Assembly: GCA_020634315.1 (NCBI GenBank)
Contig: JACKBV010000039.1
Coordinates: 1 to 35,495, forward strand
DNA: 35,495 nucleotides
DNA from: Ardenticatenaceae bacterium
GTDB lineage: Bacteria; Chloroflexota; Anaerolineae; Promineifilales; Promineifilaceae
Reading direction: 5' to 3'
The position numbers and the translations under genes were made by a program. Numbering within the stretch: position 1 is the stretch's first letter; each line of letters opens with the position of its first letter. Shown here piece after piece: positions 16,220 to 24,312 of this stretch. The notes under the pieces were generated by a model. That model made no database searches, was not told the origin of the DNA, and worked only from the letters and a program-made list of their open reading frames with translations.

Positions 16220-17110
16220 TTAGCGGACAATGTGATCAGTCATGCGTGCCACGCGAGCCATGGCTTTGACATCATGAACGCGGATGATGTCCGCACCGCG
16301 ATCAATGGCAATGGCCACAGCAGCGGCCGTTCCCTCCACCCGTTCTTCTGGCGGTAAATCAAGCGTGTATCCAATGAAGGATTTACGCGATGGCCCAACT
16401 AAAATGGGGTAGCCCATATCTAAAAATTGCGTCAGTTCGTTAATCAATTGCAGGTTTTGGCTGACTGTTTTGCCGAAGCCAATGCCAGGATCGATGATGA
16501 TGTTCTCTTCGCGCACACCATGAGCCAATGCAAGCTCAATGCTTTCCTCAAGTTCGCGTTGGATGTCTAGGATGAGATTGTCATATTCGATGCCGACATA
16601 GCGCCCGCCCAATTTTGTTTCCTGGTCAACATCTTTGGGTTTGCTGCGGTTGTGCATGAGCACGACCGGGCAGCCGGCATTGGCTACCACATGCACAATG
16701 TCTGCGTCCATACGCAATCCCCACACATCGTTGATCCAGTTGGCTCCGGCTTCGAGCGCGGCTTCAGCAATCGCAGCGCGGTATGTGTCTACTGAGATAG
16801 GAACATTTACAGCCTGGCGCACCGCTTCGACGACGGGAATGACGCGAGCCAGCTCTTCCGTCACTGTGACGGGCACGCTGCCGGGGCGTGTGCTTTCGCC
16901 ACCGATGTCGATGATGTCGGCGCCGTCGGCAACGAATTGTTGTGCCTGGGAAACGGCCGTTGCGATTGCTTTGTCATATTGCAGCACGCCATCTCCTGAA
17001 AAACTGTCAGGCGTCACGTTCAAAATTCCCATGACAAAAGTGCGGCTTCCCCAATCGAATGCGGCCAGGGGGTTCATGGAGGATTGAGTTGATTGAATTG
17101 ATCCAGACAA
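16220..17110 (-). CDS. folP: Dihydropteroate synthase
   Basis: Condenses p-aminobenzoate with dihydropterin pyrophosphate in folate synthesis. The signature GILNVTPDSFSGDG is at residues 28-41, DIIDIGGESTRPGS follows, and GIGFGKT and GPSRKSF are the other conserved loops. I chose TTG 17110 as start (296 aa) because GGAG lies 9 nt upstream within the end of folK and the gap to folK is only 3 bp; ATG 17075 is the alternative. It forms an obvious pair with folK, which makes its substrate. Confidence 0.94.
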   Translation of the reverse strand: MSGSIQSTQSSMNPLAAFDWGSRTFVMGILNVTPDSFSGDGVLQYDKAIATAVSQAQQFVADGADIIDIGGESTRPGSVPVTVTEELARVIPVVEAVRQAVNVPISVDTYRAAIAEAALEAGANWINDVWGLRMDADIVHVVANAGCPVVLMHNRSKPKDVDQETKLGGRYVGIEYDNLILDIQRELEESIELALAHGVREENIIIDPGIGFGKTVSQNLQLINELTQFLDMGYPILVGPSRKSFIGYTLDLPPEERVEGTAAAVAIAIDRGADIIRVHDVKAMARVARMTDHIVR

Positions 17111-17113
17111 ACT

Positions 17114-17620
17114 TTAATTCTCCAATGCCGTTAGCAGGGGCATTTCTGCAAAAGGTGTCACTGTATAGGTGTCAACTTGCTGGAGCAGTTGTGTGATGGT
17201 CAACTGTAATTGGGGGTGATACAAATTGGGGGCAATGTCTGCCAACGGTACCAAGACAAAAGCGCGTTCGGCGATGTGCGTGTGCGGAATGGTGAGCTGT
17301 TCATCATTGATAATCCAGTCGTTGTAGAAAAGGATGTCAATGTCAATGACGCGTGGCCCCCATTGGTAGGTGGCCTGACGCCCCATCGCCGCTTCCAGAT
17401 ATTTGAGGTGTGTCAGCAGACCATGAGGTGTTTCGGTGGTGGTGGCGGCGACACACATGTTTAAGAAGGCGGGCTGTTCCTCGACGCCCCAAGGGGATGT
17501 TTGGTAGATGGGGGAAACGGCCGTTACCGGGCAAAAGCGGGACAGGCTGACAACGGCCCGTTGCAAATTCATTAAGCGATTACCCAGATTGCTGCCCAGG
17601 CTCAAATAAATCTGATTCAT
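17114..17620 (-). CDS. folK: 6-hydroxymethyl-7,8-dihydropterin pyrophosphokinase
   Basis: Transfers pyrophosphate from ATP to hydroxymethyl-dihydropterin, giving the FolP substrate. The 168-aa protein has YLSLGSNLGNR at residues 5-15, SPIYQTSPWGVEEQPAFLN, and the Mg/ATP signature RVIDIDILFYND near residue 90. It is the first gene after the promoter and palindrome described upstream, so the folK-folP pair, and possibly the beta-oxidation genes beyond, would be read from there. Confidence 0.95.
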   Translation of the reverse strand: MNQIYLSLGSNLGNRLMNLQRAVVSLSRFCPVTAVSPIYQTSPWGVEEQPAFLNMCVAATTTETPHGLLTHLKYLEAAMGRQATYQWGPRVIDIDILFYNDWIINDEQLTIPHTHIAERAFVLVPLADIAPNLYHPQLQLTITQLLQQVDTYTVTPFAEMPLLTALEN

Positions 17621-17666
17621 GTGCGCACCTTATGATCTTGTGGCAGTGTGATTTTGGTAACATTGC

Positions 17667-17691
17667 ACAAATGATGCACTGCGTCATTTGT
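17667..17691 (-). promoter_or_regulatory. 25-bp palindrome downstream of the folK promoter, candidate operator
   Basis: ACAAATGA (17667-17674) and TCATTTGT (17684-17691) are perfect arms, and the inner TGCA/TGCG bases extend the symmetry so that only one pair and the centre break it. It begins 6 bp past the -10 box and covers the expected transcription start. A partial ATGACGC copy lies in the promoter spacer. The regulator is unknown. Confidence 0.65.
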
Positions 17692-17697
17692 ACTCAC

Positions 17698-17726
17698 TTT
17701 ATAACACAGCGCGTCATGCATGTCAA
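17698..17726 (-). promoter_or_regulatory. Predicted sigma70-type promoter of folK
   Basis: On the minus strand a perfect TTGACA (17721-17726) and TATAAA (17698-17703) are separated by exactly 17 bp. This is the best consensus promoter in the window and points at folK, 78 bp downstream. Confidence 0.75.
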
Positions 17727-17886
17727 CTTGCAGATTGGGTTTACTAATAGATTCTCATGACCCCCAAAATGGGTGGGCAAATCGTTTTTTTAATCGAGTA
17801 TTTGATGTAAATTTCGCGGTTTTATTTGAGAAGCAGACGATGGGAATGGGGGAGAAATTTCTTCTTTTCGTCGTACAATAGGGGTC

Positions 17887-19140
17887 ATGCGCAAGCTTCT
17901 CGTTTTGCTAACGCTTATGTTTTGTTTGTTGTGGTGGACAACGGCCGTTTCCGCCCAATCAGATTTGCTGCGTTACCACCAGGTGCGGCCGGGTGATACA
18001 TGGGCAGCCCTGGCCTGGCGTTATGATTTGAGCGCCGCCGATCTCGCGCCGTTTCGCTCGATTAACGAACAGCGACAGCCTCCGGTGGGAGCCTCATTTG
18101 CGTTTGTGGATCATGGTGTGGATCGTCGTGGTGAACTGCTGCGGGTTTGGGATGGTGGTGGCCTGGCAACGGCCGTTACCCATCATATCAATCCCTGGGC
18201 GCTTGCCATTCAAAATGACCTGCCGCATCCTTATTATCCGCTGCTGTATCAACCGCTTTTCCTTGCTGGTGGCGAGGAACCCCCGCGTGATTTACCCATT
18301 GGCTTAGAAAGTGGCGCATTGGAGTTCTCGCAAATTCCGGCACATCCGGGGCAAGCGTTGGGCGTGCGCACGCAAACCACGCAGGAAGTTTCGGTCACGG
18401 TTAAATTGGATGGTAGAGAATTTGGCGGGTTTGAGAACGGCCGTTTCCACGTTAATCTCAGCGGTACCGGTGCATTTTATGGCGCAGGGATGCCCGAACT
18501 AAGCATCCAGGTTGGCGATAACCCCTTGTGGAGCCAGCCCTGGATATTCGTGGATAATGAGTGGAACTTTGAGCAGCTCACCCTCACGGGCAGCGCCGCC
18601 CAAATTGACCAGGAATCTATTCGCCTGGAGCGAGAAAGATTAATGGCGATTTGGTCACAAGCCAGCCCTGCACCACAATGGCAAGACGACTTTATCATCC
18701 CGCTCGCCAATTACCTGTTTGTCAGCTCCAACTATGGCGCACGCCGTTCTTACAATGGTGGCCCGTATGATCGTTATCACGAAGGGGTTGATTTTGCGGC
18801 TTATGGGGGCACGCCCGTTTTAGCCACCGCCGCCGGAACGGTCGCCGTTGCCGAAACCCTCTTCGTGCGCGGTGGCACAGTCATCGTCGATCATGGCCTC
18901 GGCATTTACAGTGGTTACTATCACATGTCCAATATTTTGGTCAATGTTGGCGATCAAGTTGTTGCGGGGCAAATTGTGGGTGAAGTAGGCACTACCGGGC
19001 TTTCCACAGGTAATCATCTACATTGGGATTTACTGGTCAATGCGATTTGGGTTGACGCTGCTGCCTGGACAGAGCAGCGCATGGATTGTTGGATTCTTAA
19101 CGGGTTGGGGCAGGCGTGTTTATCAGATAATGAGGAGTAA
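17887..19140 (+). CDS. Secreted LysM and M23 metallopeptidase
   Basis: A cell-wall peptidase or remodelling factor. Residues 1-24 are a signal peptide (MRKLL, hydrophobic core, cleavage near VSA-QS). Residues 30-75 form a LysM peptidoglycan-binding domain (YHQVRPGDTWAALAWRY). A beta-rich middle region of about 200 residues follows. The M23 domain is near the C-terminus: His298 and Asp302 in HEGVDFA, then VIVDHGLGIYSGYYHM and His377/His379 in NHLHWD, the zinc-ligand set. It is 417 aa. A TACAAT box at 17874-17879 lies only 7 bp before the ATG and no well-spaced Shine-Dalgarno is present, so a leaderless or near-leaderless mRNA is possible. It is divergent from folK and convergent with the GAF gene. 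Confidence 0.92.
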   Translation: MRKLLVLLTLMFCLLWWTTAVSAQSDLLRYHQVRPGDTWAALAWRYDLSAADLAPFRSINEQRQPPVGASFAFVDHGVDRRGELLRVWDGGGLATAVTHHINPWALAIQNDLPHPYYPLLYQPLFLAGGEEPPRDLPIGLESGALEFSQIPAHPGQALGVRTQTTQEVSVTVKLDGREFGGFENGRFHVNLSGTGAFYGAGMPELSIQVGDNPLWSQPWIFVDNEWNFEQLTLTGSAAQIDQESIRLERERLMAIWSQASPAPQWQDDFIIPLANYLFVSSNYGARRSYNGGPYDRYHEGVDFAAYGGTPVLATAAGTVAVAETLFVRGGTVIVDHGLGIYSGYYHMSNILVNVGDQVVAGQIVGEVGTTGLSTGNHLHWDLLVNAIWVDAAAWTEQRMDCWILNGLGQACLSDNEE

Positions 19141-19148
19141 GTATCGCG

Positions 19149-21161
19149 CTAACTGCTGATGGGAAACAACACGTGAAAGGTAGTCCCTTCCTGTAACTTG
19201 CTCTCCACCCAAATGCGTCCGCCCAATCCTTCCACATAATCTTTCAACCAAAACAGACCAAATCCCATCCCGGCAGCCTTGGTTGACCAGCGTAAATCGA
19301 AAATATTCCCCATATTTTCCGGCGCAATGCCCGTGCCATTATCCTGCACAACAATTTCTAGCGCATTGTTGTCTACGAGGCGGCTTTGTACGCGCAGAAT
19401 GCCTAATATGACATCGGGCACGGCATTGTAAGAACCATCTCCGCCAATGCCATTCTTTTCCAAGATAGCTTCCATGCCATTCTTGATCAATATTTTGAAA
19501 GCCTCGACGAACATTTCGTAGGATGTGTAAATGACCGGCAGTTCTTCAGCCAAAACGAGGTCAATGTGGATTTTTTCACCTAAATTCAGGCGATCATTTA
19601 CTTTCTTTAGCGATTCAGTCAAGGCATCGTTGACATTGACAGCTTCATCGGACTGCTCATGCCATGGCTCGTGCAAACTGTCGAGAATGGCTGATGCCTC
19701 TTTGAGCCGTTTGACGTAACGTGGCCCGGATTCCAATAAATCGTGCAGCCGTTCTTGATCAGTTTTGTACATGATCATCAACTGCAAATGGGTGCTGAAT
19801 GCGCCAATGTGGTTGCGCAAGGTGTGAACATTGGCGGCGGCGTTAAAGGCCATTTTGCCGAAAAGCTCACCTATTTGGCGGCGTTCATCTGCCTTGCGGT
19901 AAAGAGCCTCGATTTCACGTCGCTGTTGTTCTGCCTTGGTGTAAAGCTGCCCAACTTCACGATAAAGCCGGGCATTGCGAATACCGGCTGCGGCTTGCTG
20001 CCCAAATGTGCGCAGCAGCTCGATTTCTTCGGAGAGGAAGCCATCGGCGCGAGTCGTTGCCGCGAATAAGTTGCCGACGATTTCTGGCTCTTTGTTTTCG
20101 GCCGTTTCCAGGAAGAAAGGCACAGCGATAACCTGACGAATGCCAACCGTGCGCTGCAATAACTTTAGTACAGGGCGTGCCGCTCCTGGCACAAAGGGGG
20201 TAAACAACGAGGAAAGATCATCACTGACAACCGGGCCACGAGCCTCGACCGCCTTGACGCTAAGATTTTCCTTGTAGCCATCGTCATAGACATAGACACG
20301 CGCCAATTGTGGGTCAGGGTGGGCGATGCTAATGGGGTTGCGCATCAACTTAAAGATACGGTCTTCCCACTTGTCAATTTCCAAAGATGGATCAAAGCAG
20401 ACGGCGCGAAGCGGTAAGGAATGATCGTCCTTTTCGTAAGTAGCCAGCATGGCTCCCATGTAACCCAAAACGCTGACAACGCCTTCTACAATTTGTTGTA
20501 AGATTTCATCTTCATCGCGGATGCGTGCTTGAATTTCGGTGGTAAGCTGTTTGGCGACTTGCAACACTTGCAGCCGCTGCCGTTCAATTTCGATGGCTGC
20601 TGCTGCCTGGCGACCAAATGCCGTTAAAATCAACTCGTCCTGGCGCGTAATTTCCCCATTTTTGGCGGCAAACAGGTTGCCGACGATTTCCGTGCCCGTG
20701 CCGTCGAATGATTCTAGAAAGAAGGGTACGGCGATGACCTGTCGGATGCCGAGGGCCGGTTGGATGATTTTGTCAAACAGGGGTTTGGTACTGGACGGGA
20801 CAACAGGAGTGAACAAGCTAAAAAGGCTGTCGCTAAGAACCGACCTTTGTTTGCGGATCGCCTGTACGCTGAGGTTATCGCGGTCATCTTTGCGATCTAC
20901 GTAAACTCTGGCAAAGCTGGGATCAGTAAGGTCAACTGGGCGATTGAGAATTTTGGCGATGCGTGCTTCCCAGGCATGAACTTGTTCCATTGTGGCGATT
21001 TTGGGGTCCACGAAGAAGGCACGCACAGGTACTGCCCCATCTTCTTCATAGGTTGAAACCATCGCGCCGACGTAACCCAAGGCACTTACGACATCGTACG
21101 CAATGTTTTGTAATGTAATTCCCAGTCGCGTTTCGCTAAATTTCCGGGACTGTTTTGCCAT
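19149..21161 (-). CDS. Double-GAF sensor with histidine-kinase-type ATPase domain
   Basis: A 670-aa cytoplasmic sensor with no membrane helix. Residues 19-195 and 220-400 are two GAF-like repeats that are clearly an internal duplication: VVSALGYVGAMVSTYE versus VVSVLGYMGAMLATYE, and GIRQVIAVPFFLE in both. A coiled coil (about 400-432) leads to a dimerisation helix with NVHTLRNHIGAF, where His446 or His451 could be the phosphoacceptor. The HATPase domain (about 545-668) has N-box NGMEAI, QDNGTGIAPE and STKAAGMGFGLFW. No receiver domain or response-regulator gene is adjacent. It is the last of three minus-strand genes, 97 bp after the tandem-kinase gene, suggesting linked signalling. Confidence 0.85.
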   Translation of the reverse strand: MAKQSRKFSETRLGITLQNIAYDVVSALGYVGAMVSTYEEDGAVPVRAFFVDPKIATMEQVHAWEARIAKILNRPVDLTDPSFARVYVDRKDDRDNLSVQAIRKQRSVLSDSLFSLFTPVVPSSTKPLFDKIIQPALGIRQVIAVPFFLESFDGTGTEIVGNLFAAKNGEITRQDELILTAFGRQAAAAIEIERQRLQVLQVAKQLTTEIQARIRDEDEILQQIVEGVVSVLGYMGAMLATYEKDDHSLPLRAVCFDPSLEIDKWEDRIFKLMRNPISIAHPDPQLARVYVYDDGYKENLSVKAVEARGPVVSDDLSSLFTPFVPGAARPVLKLLQRTVGIRQVIAVPFFLETAENKEPEIVGNLFAATTRADGFLSEEIELLRTFGQQAAAGIRNARLYREVGQLYTKAEQQRREIEALYRKADERRQIGELFGKMAFNAAANVHTLRNHIGAFSTHLQLMIMYKTDQERLHDLLESGPRYVKRLKEASAILDSLHEPWHEQSDEAVNVNDALTESLKKVNDRLNLGEKIHIDLVLAEELPVIYTSYEMFVEAFKILIKNGMEAILEKNGIGGDGSYNAVPDVILGILRVQSRLVDNNALEIVVQDNGTGIAPENMGNIFDLRWSTKAAGMGFGLFWLKDYVEGLGGRIWVESKLQEGTTFHVLFPISS

Positions 21162-21258
21162 TCTTCAACCTTTTCAGAATTTAGCTACCTCCAAAGAGCA
21201 ATCGGATTATAACATATGCCGAAACAATGCGAGGGCTAATTAGGACATAATTCACATC

Positions 21259-24200
21259 CTATTCACCGGTTTGCGCACAACGAAAACCGACGTTGGGAAT
21301 GCCACGAAACTCGTTCGGCAGGGCATTTTCTCTGTTGGTGGTGCGTAATTCGGCAATGTTACTATCATAGCCGCCACCGCGCAAAACATGAGGAGCAAGG
21401 GTTCCAACAGCAGGGCCAGTGGGGTTCGTGCTGGGGCTGCTGTTGTAGTATGTTTCGTCGTAACTGTCGGCGACCCATTCCCAAACGTTTCCGGCCAACC
21501 CAGTTATGCCATTATCTGTATAGCCATTTGTGGGCATGGTGACGGGTTGTAAATTGGTGAAGGTTCCACCAAAGACGGCGCGGGTTTCGTCTGGTTCATC
21601 GTCACCCCAAGGGAATATACGGCCGTTTCCCCCGCTTGCTGCCAATTCCCATTCCGCCTCCGTCGGCAGTCGCCCACCGACCCAGGTACAGTACGCTTGT
21701 GCGCCGTACCAACTGACATTGTTAATGGGATAGTCGGCAAAACCTGGCTGCGCGATATAGCTTGTGCCATTGTCGGTCAGGTAGCTGTTGGTGGTTTCAA
21801 ATTGGGTGGAGAGACAGGTATAGCCGTTGCAGGCGTTCACATAACCGCCTAACTCGTTGAGAAAGGCGGCATATTGGGCGACGGTGACTTCGTGCTGGTC
21901 TATGTAGAAGCTGTCGAGTGTCACAGAATGAGACGGCCGTTCATCTGCTTCTGCCACTTCATCCCCATCTGCTGCGCCCATGATAAAGGTCGTGGCCGGT
22001 ATCAGCACCATCGGCATGTTGTCTTGTGCTCGTGTTAGGGTGATAACGGGAATGGGCGTGGGCAGCGGTGTCGCAGAGGCGGTTGGCGATGGAGTTAGGG
22101 TAGCACTTCGTGTTGGCGTGCTTGTCGGCGAGGGGGTTGCCGTTGGCATGGTCGTCATGGTTGGAGAAGCGATTTGTGTGGGCGACGCGGTTGCCGTTGG
22201 CGGCATTGTCGCGGTTGGCGAAGCTGTTGTTGCGGCCGTTTCCGTTGCCGGGGTAATAGCGGGGAGGGCAGTAACGGCCGTTTCCACGGGCAAGTCAGTT
22301 GGGGCGGGCATGGTTGTTGACGTGGGCAGCATCCCCCAGGCGGCAGGTATCAGGGCGGCGACCTCAGTTGGGACGCGGCGCCCTTGTTCCCAGGCGGTGA
22401 ACCACAAGACAACGGGAATGAGCGCTAGCAGGAGCAAACCGACGACGCCTACCAGGCAGCCACGTCGTTTGCGTGGCGGATTGATGTTAGGCGGTGGCGT
22501 GGGAACGGCCGTTTCCGCTTCTGCCAGCACCACAGCCGCCGGAATAGGTGGCAGCCCTTGCATAGCATCGGCGCGAATCGCTGGTGGCAGTTTTTGTGCT
22601 TGCGGTTCGCGCTCTTCAGTTAGCGATTGTGGCTGGCTAATCGTTGGCGATTTTTCCAGGCCAAAGGCAGAGGCCAGGGCGTCGCTCAAGGCTCGCCCGC
22701 TGGCATAACGGTGTGCCGGGTCTTTTGCCAGACAGCGCAAGATGATCGCTGCCACTTCTGGACTGAGGTCGGGGCGAAATTGTTGGGGTGGCGGCGGCTG
22801 CTCGCCCATGTGCATCATGGCCGTATCCAAGGGGTCGGCGGCGGCAAAGGGCAGACGACCTGTCACGGCTTCATAAAGAATGACGCCAACGGCATACAAG
22901 TCGCTTTGTGGCACGGCACTGGCTGACGAAATAGCCTGTTCTGGGGCAATGTAGCGCGGCGAACCAAAGACCTCGCCCCTGGTTTGCTTGGGATCCGGTA
23001 ATACGAGGCCAAAATCGGTGAGGAAAACCCGCTCGGCGGCGTTGATCATGATGTTGGCCGGTTTCACATCCCGATGCACAATGCCTTTGCTGTGCGCAAA
23101 ATCGAGCGCATCGCAAACCTGGCGCACAATGTGCAGCAGCTCTTGTGGCGGCATCAACTTGCCTTGCTGTTGATAGCGATCCAGCCGCTGCCGCAAGTTT
23201 TCTCCTTCAATATATTGCATCGCTATGTAAAAAACGCCGCTGGCCTCGCCATAGCGGTAGAGGCGCACAATGTTTGGGTGCGATTCGGGGTGTTCGAGGC
23301 GGGCAATGGCTTGCGCCTCTTGTTGAAAACGGGCGCGATATGCTTCGCTGCTGCGGTGCGACATGTCAATCACTTTGATGGCTGCGTGTCGCTGTAAACG
23401 CGCATCATAGCCGCGATAAATGCGAGCCATGCCGCCTTGCCCCAGCAATGCTTCGAGTTGGTACTCGTCTAGCTGCTGCCCAAGCAAGTCGTTGCTTTGT
23501 GCGGACAATGCTTCGGCGAGATCGGTCAATAAGGAACGGCCGTTTTCATATCGTTCGGCCGGATTTTTCGCCAATGCACGCAGTAAAACATGCTCAACCT
23601 CGGTGCTCAACTCTGGGCGGAATTGGCAAGGAGAGGGCGGTGGCAGCGTGACTTGCTGCAAGGCCACGGCCGATCCCGATGGATCATCGAAGGGCAAATG
23701 GCCGCTTAGCATCTCAAATAACACAACGCCCAAGGCATAAATATCTGTTTGGGGCACAATCGGCACACCTTGCCGCACTTGTTCTGGAGCCATGTACTGC
23801 GGCGTGCCATCGCCTGTCCCGCCCAAACCGGCATCCAGCACCAGTCCAAAATCCGTGAGGACGATGCGCTTATCGGCGGCCAGCAAAATGTTGGCCGGTT
23901 TCACATCGCGGTGAACAACGCCCTGTGCATGGGCATAGTCAAGGGCTGCGGCAACGGCCGTACCCACACGCATCACTTCGGCAAAGGGCAGGGGCAGCGG
24001 CTGTGTCGTTAACCGTTCTGCCAGATCGATGCCGTCGATGTATTCCATCGCAAAGTAGAAACGGCCGTTTTCTTCGCCCGCGTGGTAAATCTGGACAATA
24101 TTGGGATGTCGCCAGCGGGCCAGAGCGCGTGCTTCTTGCACAAAGCGTTGTGCTTTGTTGGGGTCAGCCTGCGCGTCGAGCACTTTTAGCGCGACCGGGC

Positions 24201-24312
24201 GCTCTAAGGAGACGTCCCAGCCATAGTACACTTGTGCCGCGCCGCCTTGTCCAAGCAGGCGTTCAAGGCGAAAATTGCCAAACTGTCGGCCGATTAAGGT
24301 GTCTGAAGTCAC
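21259..24312 (-). CDS. Membrane protein with two tandem Ser/Thr kinase domains and an outer FGE-like domain
   Basis: A 1017-aa protein. Kinase 1 spans residues 12-270 (Lys43, HRDVKPAN with Asp136, Asp154 in DFG); kinase 2 spans 284-550 (Lys313, Asp415, Asp433). Both keep every catalytic residue and a glycine loop (LLGQGG). One membrane helix (about 618-640) follows a basic stretch, so the kinases are inside. A Ser/Thr/Pro-rich stalk (645-755) leads to an outer formylglycine-generating-enzyme/SUMF1 fold (766-1015: MVLIPATTFIMG, SFYIDQHEVTVAQYAAF, GNVWEWVADSY, VGFRCA). The catalytic Cys pair of true FGE is absent (LRTTNRENA at that place), so this domain probably binds rather than oxidises. GTG start at 24312 has GAGGAG upstream and overlaps the previous gene by 4 bp (GTGA), implying translational coupling. 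Confidence 0.9.
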   Translation of the reverse strand: MTSDTLIGRQFGNFRLERLLGQGGAAQVYYGWDVSLERPVALKVLDAQADPNKAQRFVQEARALARWRHPNIVQIYHAGEENGRFYFAMEYIDGIDLAERLTTQPLPLPFAEVMRVGTAVAAALDYAHAQGVVHRDVKPANILLAADKRIVLTDFGLVLDAGLGGTGDGTPQYMAPEQVRQGVPIVPQTDIYALGVVLFEMLSGHLPFDDPSGSAVALQQVTLPPPSPCQFRPELSTEVEHVLLRALAKNPAERYENGRSLLTDLAEALSAQSNDLLGQQLDEYQLEALLGQGGMARIYRGYDARLQRHAAIKVIDMSHRSSEAYRARFQQEAQAIARLEHPESHPNIVRLYRYGEASGVFYIAMQYIEGENLRQRLDRYQQQGKLMPPQELLHIVRQVCDALDFAHSKGIVHRDVKPANIMINAAERVFLTDFGLVLPDPKQTRGEVFGSPRYIAPEQAISSASAVPQSDLYAVGVILYEAVTGRLPFAAADPLDTAMMHMGEQPPPPQQFRPDLSPEVAAIILRCLAKDPAHRYASGRALSDALASAFGLEKSPTISQPQSLTEEREPQAQKLPPAIRADAMQGLPPIPAAVVLAEAETAVPTPPPNINPPRKRRGCLVGVVGLLLLALIPVVLWFTAWEQGRRVPTEVAALIPAAWGMLPTSTTMPAPTDLPVETAVTALPAITPATETAATTASPTATMPPTATASPTQIASPTMTTMPTATPSPTSTPTRSATLTPSPTASATPLPTPIPVITLTRAQDNMPMVLIPATTFIMGAADGDEVAEADERPSHSVTLDSFYIDQHEVTVAQYAAFLNELGGYVNACNGYTCLSTQFETTNSYLTDNGTSYIAQPGFADYPINNVSWYGAQAYCTWVGGRLPTEAEWELAASGGNGRIFPWGDDEPDETRAVFGGTFTNLQPVTMPTNGYTDNGITGLAGNVWEWVADSYDETYYNSSPSTNPTGPAVGTLAPHVLRGGGYDSNIAELRTTNRENALPNEFRGIPNVGFRCAQTGE

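Noticed and set aside
21259..22000. Diversity-generating retroelement variable region in the FGE-like domain
   Set aside because: This fold is a common target of such elements, but no template repeat or reverse transcriptase is seen in the window.
22020..22340. Tandem repeats of GTTGGCGT-type units as a DNA repeat
   Set aside because: They encode the Thr/Pro/Ser stalk of the kinase protein; the repetition is explained at protein level.
24309..24312. Frameshift joining the 802-aa protein and the kinase into one gene
   Set aside because: The GTGA overlap with GAGGAG in front is a normal coupled start, and both proteins have complete ends.
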